A DNA stretch of 64,000 nt. Origin: Scheffersomyces stipitis CBS 6054 (lineage: Eukaryota > Ascomycota > Pichiomycetes > Serinales > Debaryomycetaceae). A program made the position numbers and the translations under genes. The stretch's first letter is position 1; every line of letters begins with the position of its first letter. This document shows positions 10,699-20,155 of the stretch, one piece after another. The DNA is taken from assembly GCF_000209165.1 (NCBI RefSeq), contig NC_009046.1, positions 930,001 through 994,000 on the forward strand, given 5' to 3'. The notes below the pieces were generated by a model. It did no database searches and had not been told where the DNA came from. It saw nothing but the letters and a program-made list of their open reading frames with translations.

Positions 10699-12612
10699 AT
10701 GACCAACATGTCAGAGTGGGAGAAAGTGACTGACAACGAAGGTAGAGTATATTACTACAATTCCAAAACGAAGGAAACAAGTTGGACCCTCCCCCAATCA
10801 GAATCTTCAGTTTCCAGTGGTTCCAAATGGCAGGAATATGCTACCGATGATGGAAGAAAATATTACTATAACGAGTCCACAGGCGAGACTACGTGGGAGA
10901 TGCCGCAGGAAATGGAGAAAGCTGAAGATAAAAGAAACGTCGATGATGTAAAAGAAAAGGACGAACAAGTTGCTTCGAAATCAACTGAAGAGAGCCAATT
11001 AGATCTTCGACTAGCTTCAGAACCAATCAAAAAGTCAGACTTGGTAAACCCACCAAAGGATGATTCATATCCCGAATCAGAGGCATTTGTGGAGATGCTT
11101 CGTTCTAATAAGGTTGATTCGACTTGGTCTTTTCAAGCAGTAATGTCGAAGTTTATTGATGACCCCAAGTATTGGGCCATTCCTGATGCATTGGAGCGGA
11201 AGAAATTATACGACGAATATCTTGTGACGAGATTCAAAGAAGATTTATCCAACAAGAGTTTATTGGTGGAGACATTCAAAAAGAACTTTGTCGAAACTCT
11301 AAAGAAATACGAAGAAAATGGTAGACTTCTGCGGAATAGTAGATGGATCTCAGTAAAAAAGTTACTTATCGCTGAAGACAATCCAATCTTCAAGCATTCC
11401 ATTTTGTCAGATGCTGAGATAGCGGAAATATATTATGAATATATCTCCAGACTTAAGAAGCAATATGAAGAAGAATTGTCGAAAAACAAGGATCGTGCAT
11501 TATCTGAACTTGAATCATACCTTACCCAAATTAATCCCAACATAGTATCTAGCACAAGTAATTGGCAGGAATTACTTGAAAACCTCAAGGCAGATGCCAG
11601 GTTCAGGGCTAACAAGCATTTCAATGTACTCAGTGACGTAGATTTACTTGAAATGTATGAGACAAAGATATACCCGACTATCATACAAAAAATTAAGAGC
11701 GAGATTGATGACGTTCAGAAAAAGAATTACCGATCAGACAGGAAGGCAAGACAAAAGTACAAGGCATTATTGAAGACACTCGATATCAATGCAAATTCTA
11801 ACTTCAAAGACTTTCTCTACATTCTTGAGAATGATGATTCATTTATAGAGCTTTGTGGAAGAAATGGGTCTACAGCACTCGAGCTCTTTTGGGACATCGT
11901 CGATGAGAAATCGCAAGTCTTGAAATTGAAAATGTACTTAGTGGAATCTGTTTTGCTCGATTTGAAGAAGGAAGACTCTACTTTAACAAAGTCCAAGATA
12001 CTACTGTCAGAGAATAATTTCATAGAATTTTTGTCCAATTCTAGTGACCAGAGAATCGAGAATCTAGACATTGACCTTAATGATGCTAATGAAACAGAGG
12101 TATTGTATGGGGCATTGAAAAGAGAGTTTGAAGCTCAACAAGAAAAGAGACGCGTTCGCTTCGAAAGAGATTTGAAGGGTGGAATAAATAACACTGCAGA
12201 CCAATTATTTTACCACTACGAGAAGCTGGTAGCAGAAAACGCAGGTAAGATCAATGATGAGATCGTTGGTGTAGAAGTCACAGTCGACGCAAACGGAGGG
12301 AAGATATATTCATTGAAAGAGAAAATTGACTATTTACTAGTGTCTGAAAGGCTCAGATCCTTCGGAGAGTTTAATCACCTTGAAAGCATAATCAAGGAAT
12401 TCTATGAAGGAGCACCAGAAGATCAAGATAAATGTATTGATGACTCGGTTAGAAGAATACTACTGGAATTGATCAACGTAGCACAGAAGAGTATTTCTCG
12501 AAAGAGAACTGCTCCCGAACCTGAAGCGGAAGAAAATGCTGAAACCAAGAGAATGAAGTTAGGGGAATCAACATCGAAGACATCCAAAAAGCCTACATTA
12601 TTGAACTACTAA
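10699..12612 (+). CDS. PRP40: U1 snRNP-associated pre-mRNA splicing factor Prp40
   Basis: The 637-residue protein starts with two WW domains, at about residues 5-33 (W7, W29, P32) and 43-70 (W44, W66, P69), each with the YYY core. A Lys/Glu-rich linker and a series of FF domains follow from about residue 125 (SEAFVEMLRSNKV, then repeats ending near 500). Prp40 bridges the 5' splice site complex and the branch-point proteins and binds the polymerase II tail through its WW domains. The C-terminus is basic, with an RKRT and KRMK cluster. A second in-frame ATG three codons in (10708) could be used instead. Length is close to the Saccharomyces protein (583). Confidence 0.95.
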   Translation: MTNMSEWEKVTDNEGRVYYYNSKTKETSWTLPQSESSVSSGSKWQEYATDDGRKYYYNESTGETTWEMPQEMEKAEDKRNVDDVKEKDEQVASKSTEESQLDLRLASEPIKKSDLVNPPKDDSYPESEAFVEMLRSNKVDSTWSFQAVMSKFIDDPKYWAIPDALERKKLYDEYLVTRFKEDLSNKSLLVETFKKNFVETLKKYEENGRLLRNSRWISVKKLLIAEDNPIFKHSILSDAEIAEIYYEYISRLKKQYEEELSKNKDRALSELESYLTQINPNIVSSTSNWQELLENLKADARFRANKHFNVLSDVDLLEMYETKIYPTIIQKIKSEIDDVQKKNYRSDRKARQKYKALLKTLDINANSNFKDFLYILENDDSFIELCGRNGSTALELFWDIVDEKSQVLKLKMYLVESVLLDLKKEDSTLTKSKILLSENNFIEFLSNSSDQRIENLDIDLNDANETEVLYGALKREFEAQQEKRRVRFERDLKGGINNTADQLFYHYEKLVAENAGKINDEIVGVEVTVDANGGKIYSLKEKIDYLLVSERLRSFGEFNHLESIIKEFYEGAPEDQDKCIDDSVRRILLELINVAQKSISRKRTAPEPEAEENAETKRMKLGESTSKTSKKPTLLNY

Positions 12613-12977
12613 TAGATTTGCATGACGAATTAGCATACAAAAAGCACAATTATGTATACTTGGTTGATCTACTTTTGACGATATTAGCATAGAACAAAAT
12701 GATACAAAAAATTCACATAGTATTAAACAAATAATATAGGATAGAACTACATTAAGGATCAAAATCTGACAACAAAGAGGGATATAACCTCAACTACATT
12801 AATGTCTATACGGCTCAATTTAGAAGTAGGTTAAAAATCCATGGTCGTGCAATATCCAATTACCCAAGCCCAAAAGTAATCCTCTACTATACCTTCTAAC
12901 ATATATGGAGGCAATGTAATAGCAACCATTGATTTAATTACATGCTGTTTCAGGCAATCACATTAGAATAAGTCATT
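12613..12977. other. Intergenic: PRP40 3' flank and ARC19 promoter
   Basis: 365 bases of AT-rich DNA between two plus-strand genes. I see no ORF or RNA gene. The ARC19 start lies at its right end (see the spliced ARC19 entry). Confidence 0.55.
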
Positions 12978-13645
12978 ATGGTAAGATATGATTATGAGAC
13001 GTGTTCTCCAAAAAGATTGAATCAAATTGAAGTTGTTTGAAACTCTTCAATTTGAATTCAAAAAGATATGATTGAACTGAAGTTTGATTCGAAATAGCGA
13101 TTTAAGTCCATTGCATTATTAACACAAAACAGTCACAATCATTGAAGCCATACTTAACAGCAGTCAGATCGTCATTGACTGCTGCGATATGTTTAGAAGA
13201 CTTCTCGTCCCAGTTGGTCGAAAGACATAACAGACCGGAAATAGAAGTAGATAACACCCACAACCCAGAATTGATATTAAACCCCATGGTGATTGCCAGA
13301 AACGAAAACGAAAAGATCCTCATCGAACCATCCATCAACTCCGTGAGAGTATCTATCAAAATCAAGCAGGCTGATGAAATAGAACAAATCTTGGTTCACA
13401 AGTTCACCCGGTTTTTAACCTCGAGAGCTGAGAATTTCTTCATATTGAGAAGAGTACCAATAAAGGGCTACGACATCTCATTTTTGATCACCAATTTTCA
13501 CACAGAACAGATGTTGAAAGACAAGCTCGTTGATTTCATCATTGAGTTCATGGAGGATGTTGACAAAGAAATCAGTGAGATGAAGTTATTCTTGAATGCT
13601 AGAGCAAGAGTCATTGCCGAATCATTCTTGACTCCATTTGACTGA
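12978..13645 (+). CDS. ARC19: Arp2/3 complex subunit ARPC4 (about 20 kDa), spliced: exons 12978-12980 and 13133-13645
   Basis: The second exon encodes the nearly invariant ARPC4 sequence ([31 protein letters not shown], ending [12 protein letters not shown]). Its frame has no ATG where the conserved N-terminus begins, only TCACAATCATTGAAG (SQSLK). The missing Met is supplied by an ATG at 12978 followed directly by GTAAGA. The intron (12981-13132) has a TATTAAC branch-point-like element and ends in CAG. Splicing gives [13 protein letters not shown], matching the yeast N-terminus, and a total of 171 residues, the Saccharomyces length. The subunit lies in the core of the actin-branching Arp2/3 complex at cortical patches. 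Confidence 0.93.
12981..13132 (+). other. Spliceosomal intron of ARC19 (152 bases)
   Basis: 5' splice site GTAAGA directly after the ATG; branch-point-like TATTAAC at 13117-13123; 3' splice site AACACAAAACAG ending at 13132, only about 10 bases past the branch adenosine. Such a short distance from branch to acceptor is usual in CTG-clade yeasts. Removing it restores the conserved N-terminus. It is the only intron I can support in the window. Confidence 0.9.
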
Positions 13646-13882
13646 TTCACCCATTTACTTAGTCTACAATAAATTTATCTGAAAGTTTAGTTTTAAAATG
13701 AACATATCATAAATAATCCTAATCTGTAATTATTCACAATTATAAAATACTAAATTGTTGGACCTCTTAAGAATGAATGTCACTTATAACCGGAGATATT
13801 ATACACGAGAAAAAGGAAAGTCAGACGATTAAATAAGAATTAAATATTAGCGTAGTAATACAATAGAAAAGCACGATGACTC

Positions 13883-16800
13883 TCATGCTTCTTTCTTTTC
13901 TGTCAAGCCAATCGATCCGTAGTTTCTTGGCGATCGACTATCGTTAGGACTACTGACTCTGGAATTGCTCCTATGAGGCGAGTTTGCAGAATTCACGCTG
14001 TTATCCCCCAAATCGTTGGTATTACTATTGTGTCTTGATACATGTCCAGTGTGTTTGCCATGTTTAAGATCCTCCTTGGGGGAAAGGCCCTGAGAAGACT
14101 GGGGACTGTTGACTATAAATTGACCTCCTCTGGAAATTGTTTGCTGAGTATTTGGTGATGATGATGATTGGGTTCCACCTTGTCCATAAGTTGGAGTTGT
14201 GAAGTTCTGAGGAGAGGTGTATGGAGATAACCCACCCACGCCCTTTGCGGAATGTTGACTATTCAACCGGTATTGTTGTTGAGCAGGAGCTCTCATTCTG
14301 GGGTTGGAGTTAACTCCTCCATTATTGTACTGATTTTGAGGTCTAGATACAGGGTTAGATGCTGCAACGGGTACTTGTCCAGAGTATTGAGATTGACTAG
14401 GAACTTGAGGTGGATTATAGGATGTGGTAGGCTGTCCTGAGCCTTGCTGTCTTTGCTGATTGACTCTTTGGTAATCAACTGTGGGAACATTTGGGACTAC
14501 CATTGGCATATCTACGCCATCATTCAACAACTCTGGAATGTGATTAAGGACCAAATCTAACTTTGCTAAAGCTTCTCCAACTTGATCAAATCCTTTAGAT
14601 GATATCTTCAAGATCCATCTGTAATTGTATATTTGATCACGATAGAAGTCAGCTTCTTCTTTTCCTGGAGCAGACATGAATAGAATAGCAGCAAAAGTTC
14701 CAATGAGAGTGAAATTGGAGGAAGATGAAGAATGCCAGAAAGAATGGATATGCTCTGGTTTCAAGTCTCTTACAAACTCAATCGAGGCCAATAATCTAGT
14801 CTTTGCAGCAGTACGACAAACAGAAATCAATTCTTTCGGAGGAGGAGTACCTGCAAGTGTTTGCTGGTAGATTACGGTGGTGATTTTGCGATGCAAAGTA
14901 AGTTCAGTAGCAAAATAAGCTAACTGCAAATAACCATTGGAACATAGTTTGCGTGGTTGAACTGAGCTCATTTGAAGCTCGACTGGAAGAGAATGATACC
15001 ATGTCCTCAATCTCAATTGCAACGGTTTTGCCAATTTCAATACTTGATTAACATCAGTGATTTCTAACATCGCACGCATTGAATAGAATTGATTAATGAT
15101 ATCAGATAATATCATCGTCAACTGAATTAAGTTAATAAAAATCTTCTTGCCATTGTCAATGTCAGAAGAACCCTCTTTGAGGTCTCCATCACCGTGTTTT
15201 TCAGGAAAATCTTCTTCCAATAACTGAACAACCACCCAGTTGAGGTCATTGATATGCGTAGGTCTAGAATGCTTCAAGGAAAGCCATTTATCCTCCATGT
15301 AAACTGCCCAAGCTAATCTCTTTCGCAATCCTCTTTCCCATTTGGGCAACTTCCAATTATTGCAGTCCAAACCAAGACCCAATTCTTCTGCAAGAGCTAC
15401 AACTTGAGAGCACAAAACCCATTCACTATAGTCAGTATCTCCAATTGCAGAAGGTCCCACTGATGCGTTTGGTCCAGTCCCAACGTTGTTATTGCTCAAC
15501 TTTTTGGATTGAATGATATGCTTGCATTGCAACAATAATAATCCGGCCTGAACTGCACTCAACTTTGGCCTTTTCAAAATCTCCAAGAAGTAATTGTTGA
15601 GGCCGATCTTAAGAATCATTTCAACGTTGGGTTTTGGGAACTTATTCAACTGAGGATCATAGTCCCACCATTGAATTGCCAAAACGTACACGGCAGCTAA
15701 GAGTGGCGCACTAAATTCTCTATGTGTTCTTGAATACTTTTCCAAGAAGACCTTCTTATGCAAAATGGGGTAGGAAGGATGAATGATTCTAAAGTAAAGG
15801 TCAATTAAGATCTGACCGTGTGGGGCAATGAATTTTTCGATCGTATCTACATCATTTGACATAGTTTGATAGGACTGGGGCGACTGATCGTCCTTGAGTA
15901 CAAACTGAGCCTTATCACTCACCTTTCTCAAGGAAATAGCACTATTCAAGTTAATTTGCCCTATCTTACCCACAGATGAGCTATTCGGAGAAGGACCACG
16001 GCTGGGACTATCTCCGCTGTTATTGGCGTTATTCTGGGAATCTATTATTAAGTTTAATAGATTGATATCATACAAGTAAGAAGTTGGTCCTACGTAGAAA
16101 CTAGATCTCGGGAATTGTAACGATAATGTCTTCTTCAAGAGCGAGTTATTCATTACCGAGTAGTCTTGAACGGGTGCCACGTCGCGGATTGGAACATTGG
16201 GCGCTACTATTATGGATTGATCTCCCTGCAAGAGACTCAAGTTTGGGTTTGTTATATCGTTGGCGCCCTTGACGTCCATCTTTCTCTTCGATGGGCCATC
16301 GTCAATATCAGTAGGCTTCCTCTTGATGGCCAGACTGGTGTATGTACATTGGAGCGACTTGGATTCGCACTGAACGCAGTTGTTCGTATCTGGAAGAAGA
16401 ACACACTTGGTTTTCCTTCGTCTACAGTTGTCGCATGGTCGTCTTTGTTTGGTAGGTTTCGATACTGCTGTTGTTGGAGTTGATGCCAGGGATGAGATAG
16501 TCTGACTCTGAGACTGAGCTTGAAAGCTGGCTCCTACTCGGTTCACAGAAAAGTCTCCTAAGCTTTTACTATTATTGTGTATGTTGCTGGTATTGTTGCT
16601 GTTGAAGTTGGTGGTATCCAGTATGTCCTTTTCGTTCTTAGAATCAAAACTTCCACTGCTGCTGGGAATAGCACCTGAATGTATATTATTTTGGAATTGA
16701 ATGTTATGGATGATAGAATTGGTGGAAGCAGTTGTAGTGTTGTTATTAGTGTTATTGTTGTGTGGTAAGTCGAAGTTGTACAAGATATCTGAGCCTGGAT

Positions 16801-17158
16801 CCATGAGAAGGGACGAGGCCCAGTTGGAGTCAAGATAGTTATTGGGAGAATGATCAAAGTCCGAAGGTTTGGTTGAGGCGTATTGTTCATCTAGACTGGC
16901 AAGATTACTACTATTCTTGTTATTATTGCCAGTATTATTGTTGTTATTGGTGAGATCGATGTTATCCGAATTTCTCTCACTACTGCTTGATCTAACGTAC
17001 CGACTGGCTTCATTGCTGCCAGCAGCAGACGCCAGCCCACGAGGTCTGGGGACACCGGTTCCGGCTTTGTTACTGGTACTATTGCTATTATTATTATTGC
17101 TTCCGTTCATCGCTGTGTAGGGGAGCTTCTTGGTATGAGCCGTATGAGTTGAACTCAT
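13883..17158 (-). CDS. DAL81: Zn(II)2Cys6 transcription factor Dal81 (Uga35/TamA family)
   Basis: A 1,091-residue regulator with a Zn2Cys6 cluster at residues 242-271 in exact C-x2-C-x6-C-x8-C-x2-C-x6-C spacing (CDNCRRRKTKC). Poly-Asn stretches precede it, and a Gln/Ser/Pro-rich tail follows. The middle-homology region matches Saccharomyces Dal81 in several blocks I recognise: PRSSFYVGPTSYL, ILHKKVFLEKYSRTHREFS, ALAEELGLGLDCNNWKLPKW and VLKLAKPLQLRLRTWYHSLP. Dal81 is a general co-activator for amino-acid, GABA, urea and allantoin responsive genes, working with inducer-specific partners. It converges on ARC19. The ATG at 17158 is the first in frame and is followed directly by the low-complexity region. 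Confidence 0.93.
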   Translation of the reverse strand: MSSTHTAHTKKLPYTAMNGSNNNNSNSTSNKAGTGVPRPRGLASAAGSNEASRYVRSSSSERNSDNIDLTNNNNNTGNNNKNSSNLASLDEQYASTKPSDFDHSPNNYLDSNWASSLLMDPGSDILYNFDLPHNNNTNNNTTTASTNSIIHNIQFQNNIHSGAIPSSSGSFDSKNEKDILDTTNFNSNNTSNIHNNSKSLGDFSVNRVGASFQAQSQSQTISSLASTPTTAVSKPTKQRRPCDNCRRRKTKCVLLPDTNNCVQCESKSLQCTYTSLAIKRKPTDIDDGPSKRKMDVKGANDITNPNLSLLQGDQSIIVAPNVPIRDVAPVQDYSVMNNSLLKKTLSLQFPRSSFYVGPTSYLYDINLLNLIIDSQNNANNSGDSPSRGPSPNSSSVGKIGQINLNSAISLRKVSDKAQFVLKDDQSPQSYQTMSNDVDTIEKFIAPHGQILIDLYFRIIHPSYPILHKKVFLEKYSRTHREFSAPLLAAVYVLAIQWWDYDPQLNKFPKPNVEMILKIGLNNYFLEILKRPKLSAVQAGLLLLQCKHIIQSKKLSNNNVGTGPNASVGPSAIGDTDYSEWVLCSQVVALAEELGLGLDCNNWKLPKWERGLRKRLAWAVYMEDKWLSLKHSRPTHINDLNWVVVQLLEEDFPEKHGDGDLKEGSSDIDNGKKIFINLIQLTMILSDIINQFYSMRAMLEITDVNQVLKLAKPLQLRLRTWYHSLPVELQMSSVQPRKLCSNGYLQLAYFATELTLHRKITTVIYQQTLAGTPPPKELISVCRTAAKTRLLASIEFVRDLKPEHIHSFWHSSSSSNFTLIGTFAAILFMSAPGKEEADFYRDQIYNYRWILKISSKGFDQVGEALAKLDLVLNHIPELLNDGVDMPMVVPNVPTVDYQRVNQQRQQGSGQPTTSYNPPQVPSQSQYSGQVPVAASNPVSRPQNQYNNGGVNSNPRMRAPAQQQYRLNSQHSAKGVGGLSPYTSPQNFTTPTYGQGGTQSSSSPNTQQTISRGGQFIVNSPQSSQGLSPKEDLKHGKHTGHVSRHNSNTNDLGDNSVNSANSPHRSNSRVSSPNDSRSPRNYGSIGLTEKKEA

Positions 17159-18165
17159 ATCATAATCTCCGGGGCAAGGGACAGGAGTGGAGGCACGGAT
17201 ATAGGCAGGCTAGATCCGACAACTACAGAAGACGATGGCGATGGTGCTATGCACTTGCTGAATAAGACTGGTGGAAGACCGGATGAATGTTGGAAGCTGA
17301 GCACTTTACAGTTATAGTTTTGTTGTTTTGACGGTGTCTGATATTTTCGCTATAGATAAGTGAGAAAAGGTAAATTTTTTTCCGCAGCGACCTGCAGGGA
17401 GGAGGAATGGCAATTGCAAGTGGGGTGAAGTTATATATAGAGATAGAAAGTCGAAGCTTCAGAGATTGGCTAATAAAAAGATGGTACAGTTGTTAAAGGA
17501 GCCGAAGACAGTGCATGTAAACATGCATTTTCTAGGAGATGACATTAGTTTCTAATTTTTTTTGCTGTTCTTAGATTAAGAGCCAATGGCCCGTATTGCA
17601 TGTGTTTGTTTAAAGCGAACCGCTCGCTTATATATTGCAATCGCACACAACGGCTTACAAGCAAGATGGGCTCACAGTAGACAAAGCTTTGGCGTATCCT
17701 GAGAGTCTAGTACATTACTTTCATAAGAATCCCTTTGACCGAGTACGCCGTACAAAATTGGTGACTGTGGATCCAACCACTATTTTGACGAATTTGATCG
17801 CTTGTACGACCCCTGAATACACCACCACGATGTAATATTTCACACGAATTTACTGGCTTTCAATTTCAAGCGTCCAGATACCATCTTCCAACCTCAAGCT
17901 TGTTTTTATGACCTCCTCGTATCACTGCTCCTATCCGTTATGAGTTTTAAGTTGGGAAAGAAAGTAGAAACTTTATCATGAAGATGTCGCCATTTAAGTT
18001 TCGAGAATGCTTCTTGAACAATTCGTAGACAATCTCTACTGTAAGGTTCTGCCACGGACGTCCTTCTATGAAACTTCTCTTCTTCGGAGAACCAAGCTTC
18101 TTTAATATGCTTGTTTGAACACTTCTCTTCAACTCATCCAATTAGTCCATTTGCAACCTATAATT
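17159..18165. other. Intergenic: DAL81 promoter and upstream region of the 18166 gene
   Basis: About 1 kb. The DAL81-proximal part has a run of seven Ts at 17373 and GC-richer patches typical of a long yeast regulatory region. A 64-codon minus-strand frame at 17947-18141 has a natural protein composition but no ATG (see findings). A plus-strand frame at 17635-17835 also lacks an ATG and is ignored. No RNA gene was seen. Confidence 0.5.
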
Positions 18166-19089
18166 ATGCGATGCGTCACAAAAATATTATTAAAATGTAA
18201 ATACGAGCACTCCAGATTTTTTAAGATAGTCTCTTCTCCTAAAGTAAAGAATGATATGAAACAAAATCAGAATACACTTTCTGAATACGAGGATGAGGAA
18301 GTAGACATATATGAGCAAATCACTATCAACAAGAAAAAGAAGAAACAGTCCAAACTAAAGTTGAAGCAGAAGAATAACTCGGACCTCAAAATCAAACTAA
18401 AGCTGGCCATATCCAAAGCACAGCAGAAACTAACAGAATCCAGAGAACAGTCTTCCCCAAAAGCCGTAATTACACCATTTGTAACCAAAAATTCTTACTA
18501 TGATGACAATGAATATGACCCACTTCAAGCAGAACTGAAAGAAGCTCTACTAAGCCAACAAGTTGAATCCATGAACACGAAGCTTTTACACAAAGAACAA
18601 GAAACCAAGGAAGTTAAGGCAACAATACTGAAACCATTAGTAGTTCCAGATACCACTAAACCCGAGCCAAAGGTGACTAAGAAAGAGAGACTATGTGCCC
18701 ATTTTCTCCTAGAAAACTTTAATACTAATAATGTCATGATAACCAACCTGTTGAAAGCCCGGTTTGCAGAATACAATTCCAAGAGTATACACTTGTTCCA
18801 TCTATTCTTGTACAATGTTAAGAATAAGCAGGAACGTTTTTTTGATCCGCTGAACAGAGATATGTTTATTGCTGTCCTTTGCCAACTCACGACGGTCAAC
18901 GAGCATGCTATTCATCAGTTCAACAAAAAGTTTGTTAAGGAGAACTATGACATCACTAGCAACTGCGAGACTGACGAACAGGCTACTAGCGGTCGCAAAA
19001 TCGAATCTATATCAATTCCGTATATTGTCTATAAACGTTTAGGTATCACTGCGCCAAGCCCGACTACTGCGGGAATAAACGTTCCATAA
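18166..19089 (+). CDS. Uncharacterised Lys-rich protein
   Basis: A 307-residue protein if the first in-frame ATG (18166) is used; a second in-frame ATG at 18256 is equally plausible. I do not recognise the family. The N-terminal half is charged low complexity with Lys runs (KKKKKQSKLKLKQKNN at about 75-90), probably a nuclear or nucleolar targeting region or coiled coil. The C-terminal 150 residues look folded (RLCAHFLLENFN, KSIHLFHLFLYNVKN). No signal peptide or membrane segment is seen. Its last 26 coding bases overlap the end of SWF1 on the other strand, so both stops lie inside the neighbouring gene. Confidence 0.7.
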   Translation: MRCVTKILLKCKYEHSRFFKIVSSPKVKNDMKQNQNTLSEYEDEEVDIYEQITINKKKKKQSKLKLKQKNNSDLKIKLKLAISKAQQKLTESREQSSPKAVITPFVTKNSYYDDNEYDPLQAELKEALLSQQVESMNTKLLHKEQETKEVKATILKPLVVPDTTKPEPKVTKKERLCAHFLLENFNTNNVMITNLLKARFAEYNSKSIHLFHLFLYNVKNKQERFFDPLNRDMFIAVLCQLTTVNEHAIHQFNKKFVKENYDITSNCETDEQATSGRKIESISIPYIVYKRLGITAPSPTTAGINVP

Positions 19090-20155
19090 GATTATTCCAG
19101 AATCCACGGTCATAAATATTGATCAAATCACGTTCAACCGATTCAACCTTTCTTAAATCAAATCGTGGTAAATTATCGCGATTGATGAGGATCTCGTTAT
19201 TCTTAAGACTGATGAATACCTCTTCACGAGATTGCAAGATAACCTTCTCAACATAGGACTCATTGTCAATGAAACCATTTTCAATATGGTACAATGAGCC
19301 GAGTGTGACGAGATACTCTACATCGGACCATTTGTCAAGCTCATTGGTAGTGACTCCCAAATATATATAACGCAAATGCAAACCCGTGAACAAAACAGTG
19401 ATGCAAAAAAAGATAGAACACAACAATACAAATATTCCTGTTATTCTATTGACGTCGTTTGTCGTTCTGATCAACATCCAGAATGATTTGCCCCATCTCA
19501 CTTTCTGCGACAGTATGACTTTCCAGCAGAGATAGTCTCCATAGGCTAGAAAATTGATATTTGCAACCAAAAAGAGAAGGAACCACCTGTAATTGTAATA
19601 GCCGATGCAATTGTTAACCCAGACACAATGATGGTCAAAAAGCATATAGCAGTGTCCACAGGTGGAACAATGCTTGGAACGAGCAGGCTTAGTGATATGA
19701 CAAGTGGAACAAACCTTATGGTCGAAAAATATGAGCTGGTTGTTTTTGAAGTGGGATGTATCAGAATTGGATGTGACCCTTCCAGGGTCAGAGAAAACTG
19801 CTAATATTGTTGCTACATAAACTAGGGCAATGGTGAATGCAATGTAGTATGTCATCAATTTTGAATTGTTGATGGTGAATAAAATCGTTAGAGTTTTTTT
19901 GAGGAACTGTTGAATGCAAAAGGTGACTACGGCCAAATATCCGAGGGGTACAAAGTAGCCCATATAGGACAGGAGTCGTTCCTTGAAATAGCGTTCATTG
20001 AGGAAACGGTATAGTTTTCCGACGCTGAGAATTGCCGATCGTGCTCTTTGCAAGGGAGTGTTCCGGAAGGTAGGGAGGTCCCCGAAAATCACGATGGTGG
20101 ATAGCACGCCAGAGATTACACTCAAGGTAACCAACCACGAGAACAACGAAATCAT
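19064..20155 (-). CDS. SWF1: DHHC-type palmitoyltransferase Swf1
   Basis: The 363-residue membrane protein carries a DHHC cysteine-rich domain at about 148-195: CSTC, HCSTCGHC, then the active-site DHHC at 174-177 and NNCIGYYNYRWF. Membrane segments lie near 3-23, 65-85, 100-120, 190-210 and 235-260. A conserved TTNELDKWSD motif (the TTxE motif) follows the last one. Swf1 palmitoylates transmembrane-proximal cysteines of SNAREs such as Snc1, Syn8 and Tlg1 in the ER, and acts in actin and polarity processes. Saccharomyces Swf1 has 336 residues. The gene overlaps its convergent neighbour by 26 bases. Confidence 0.88.
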   Translation of the reverse strand: MISLFSWLVTLSVISGVLSTIVIFGDLPTFRNTPLQRARSAILSVGKLYRFLNERYFKERLLSYMGYFVPLGYLAVVTFCIQQFLKKTLTILFTINNSKLMTYYIAFTIALVYVATILAVFSDPGRVTSNSDTSHFKNNQLIFFDHKVCSTCHITKPARSKHCSTCGHCYMLFDHHCVWVNNCIGYYNYRWFLLFLVANINFLAYGDYLCWKVILSQKVRWGKSFWMLIRTTNDVNRITGIFVLLCSIFFCITVLFTGLHLRYIYLGVTTNELDKWSDVEYLVTLGSLYHIENGFIDNESYVEKVILQSREEVFISLKNNEILINRDNLPRFDLRKVESVERDLINIYDRGFWNNLMERLFPQ

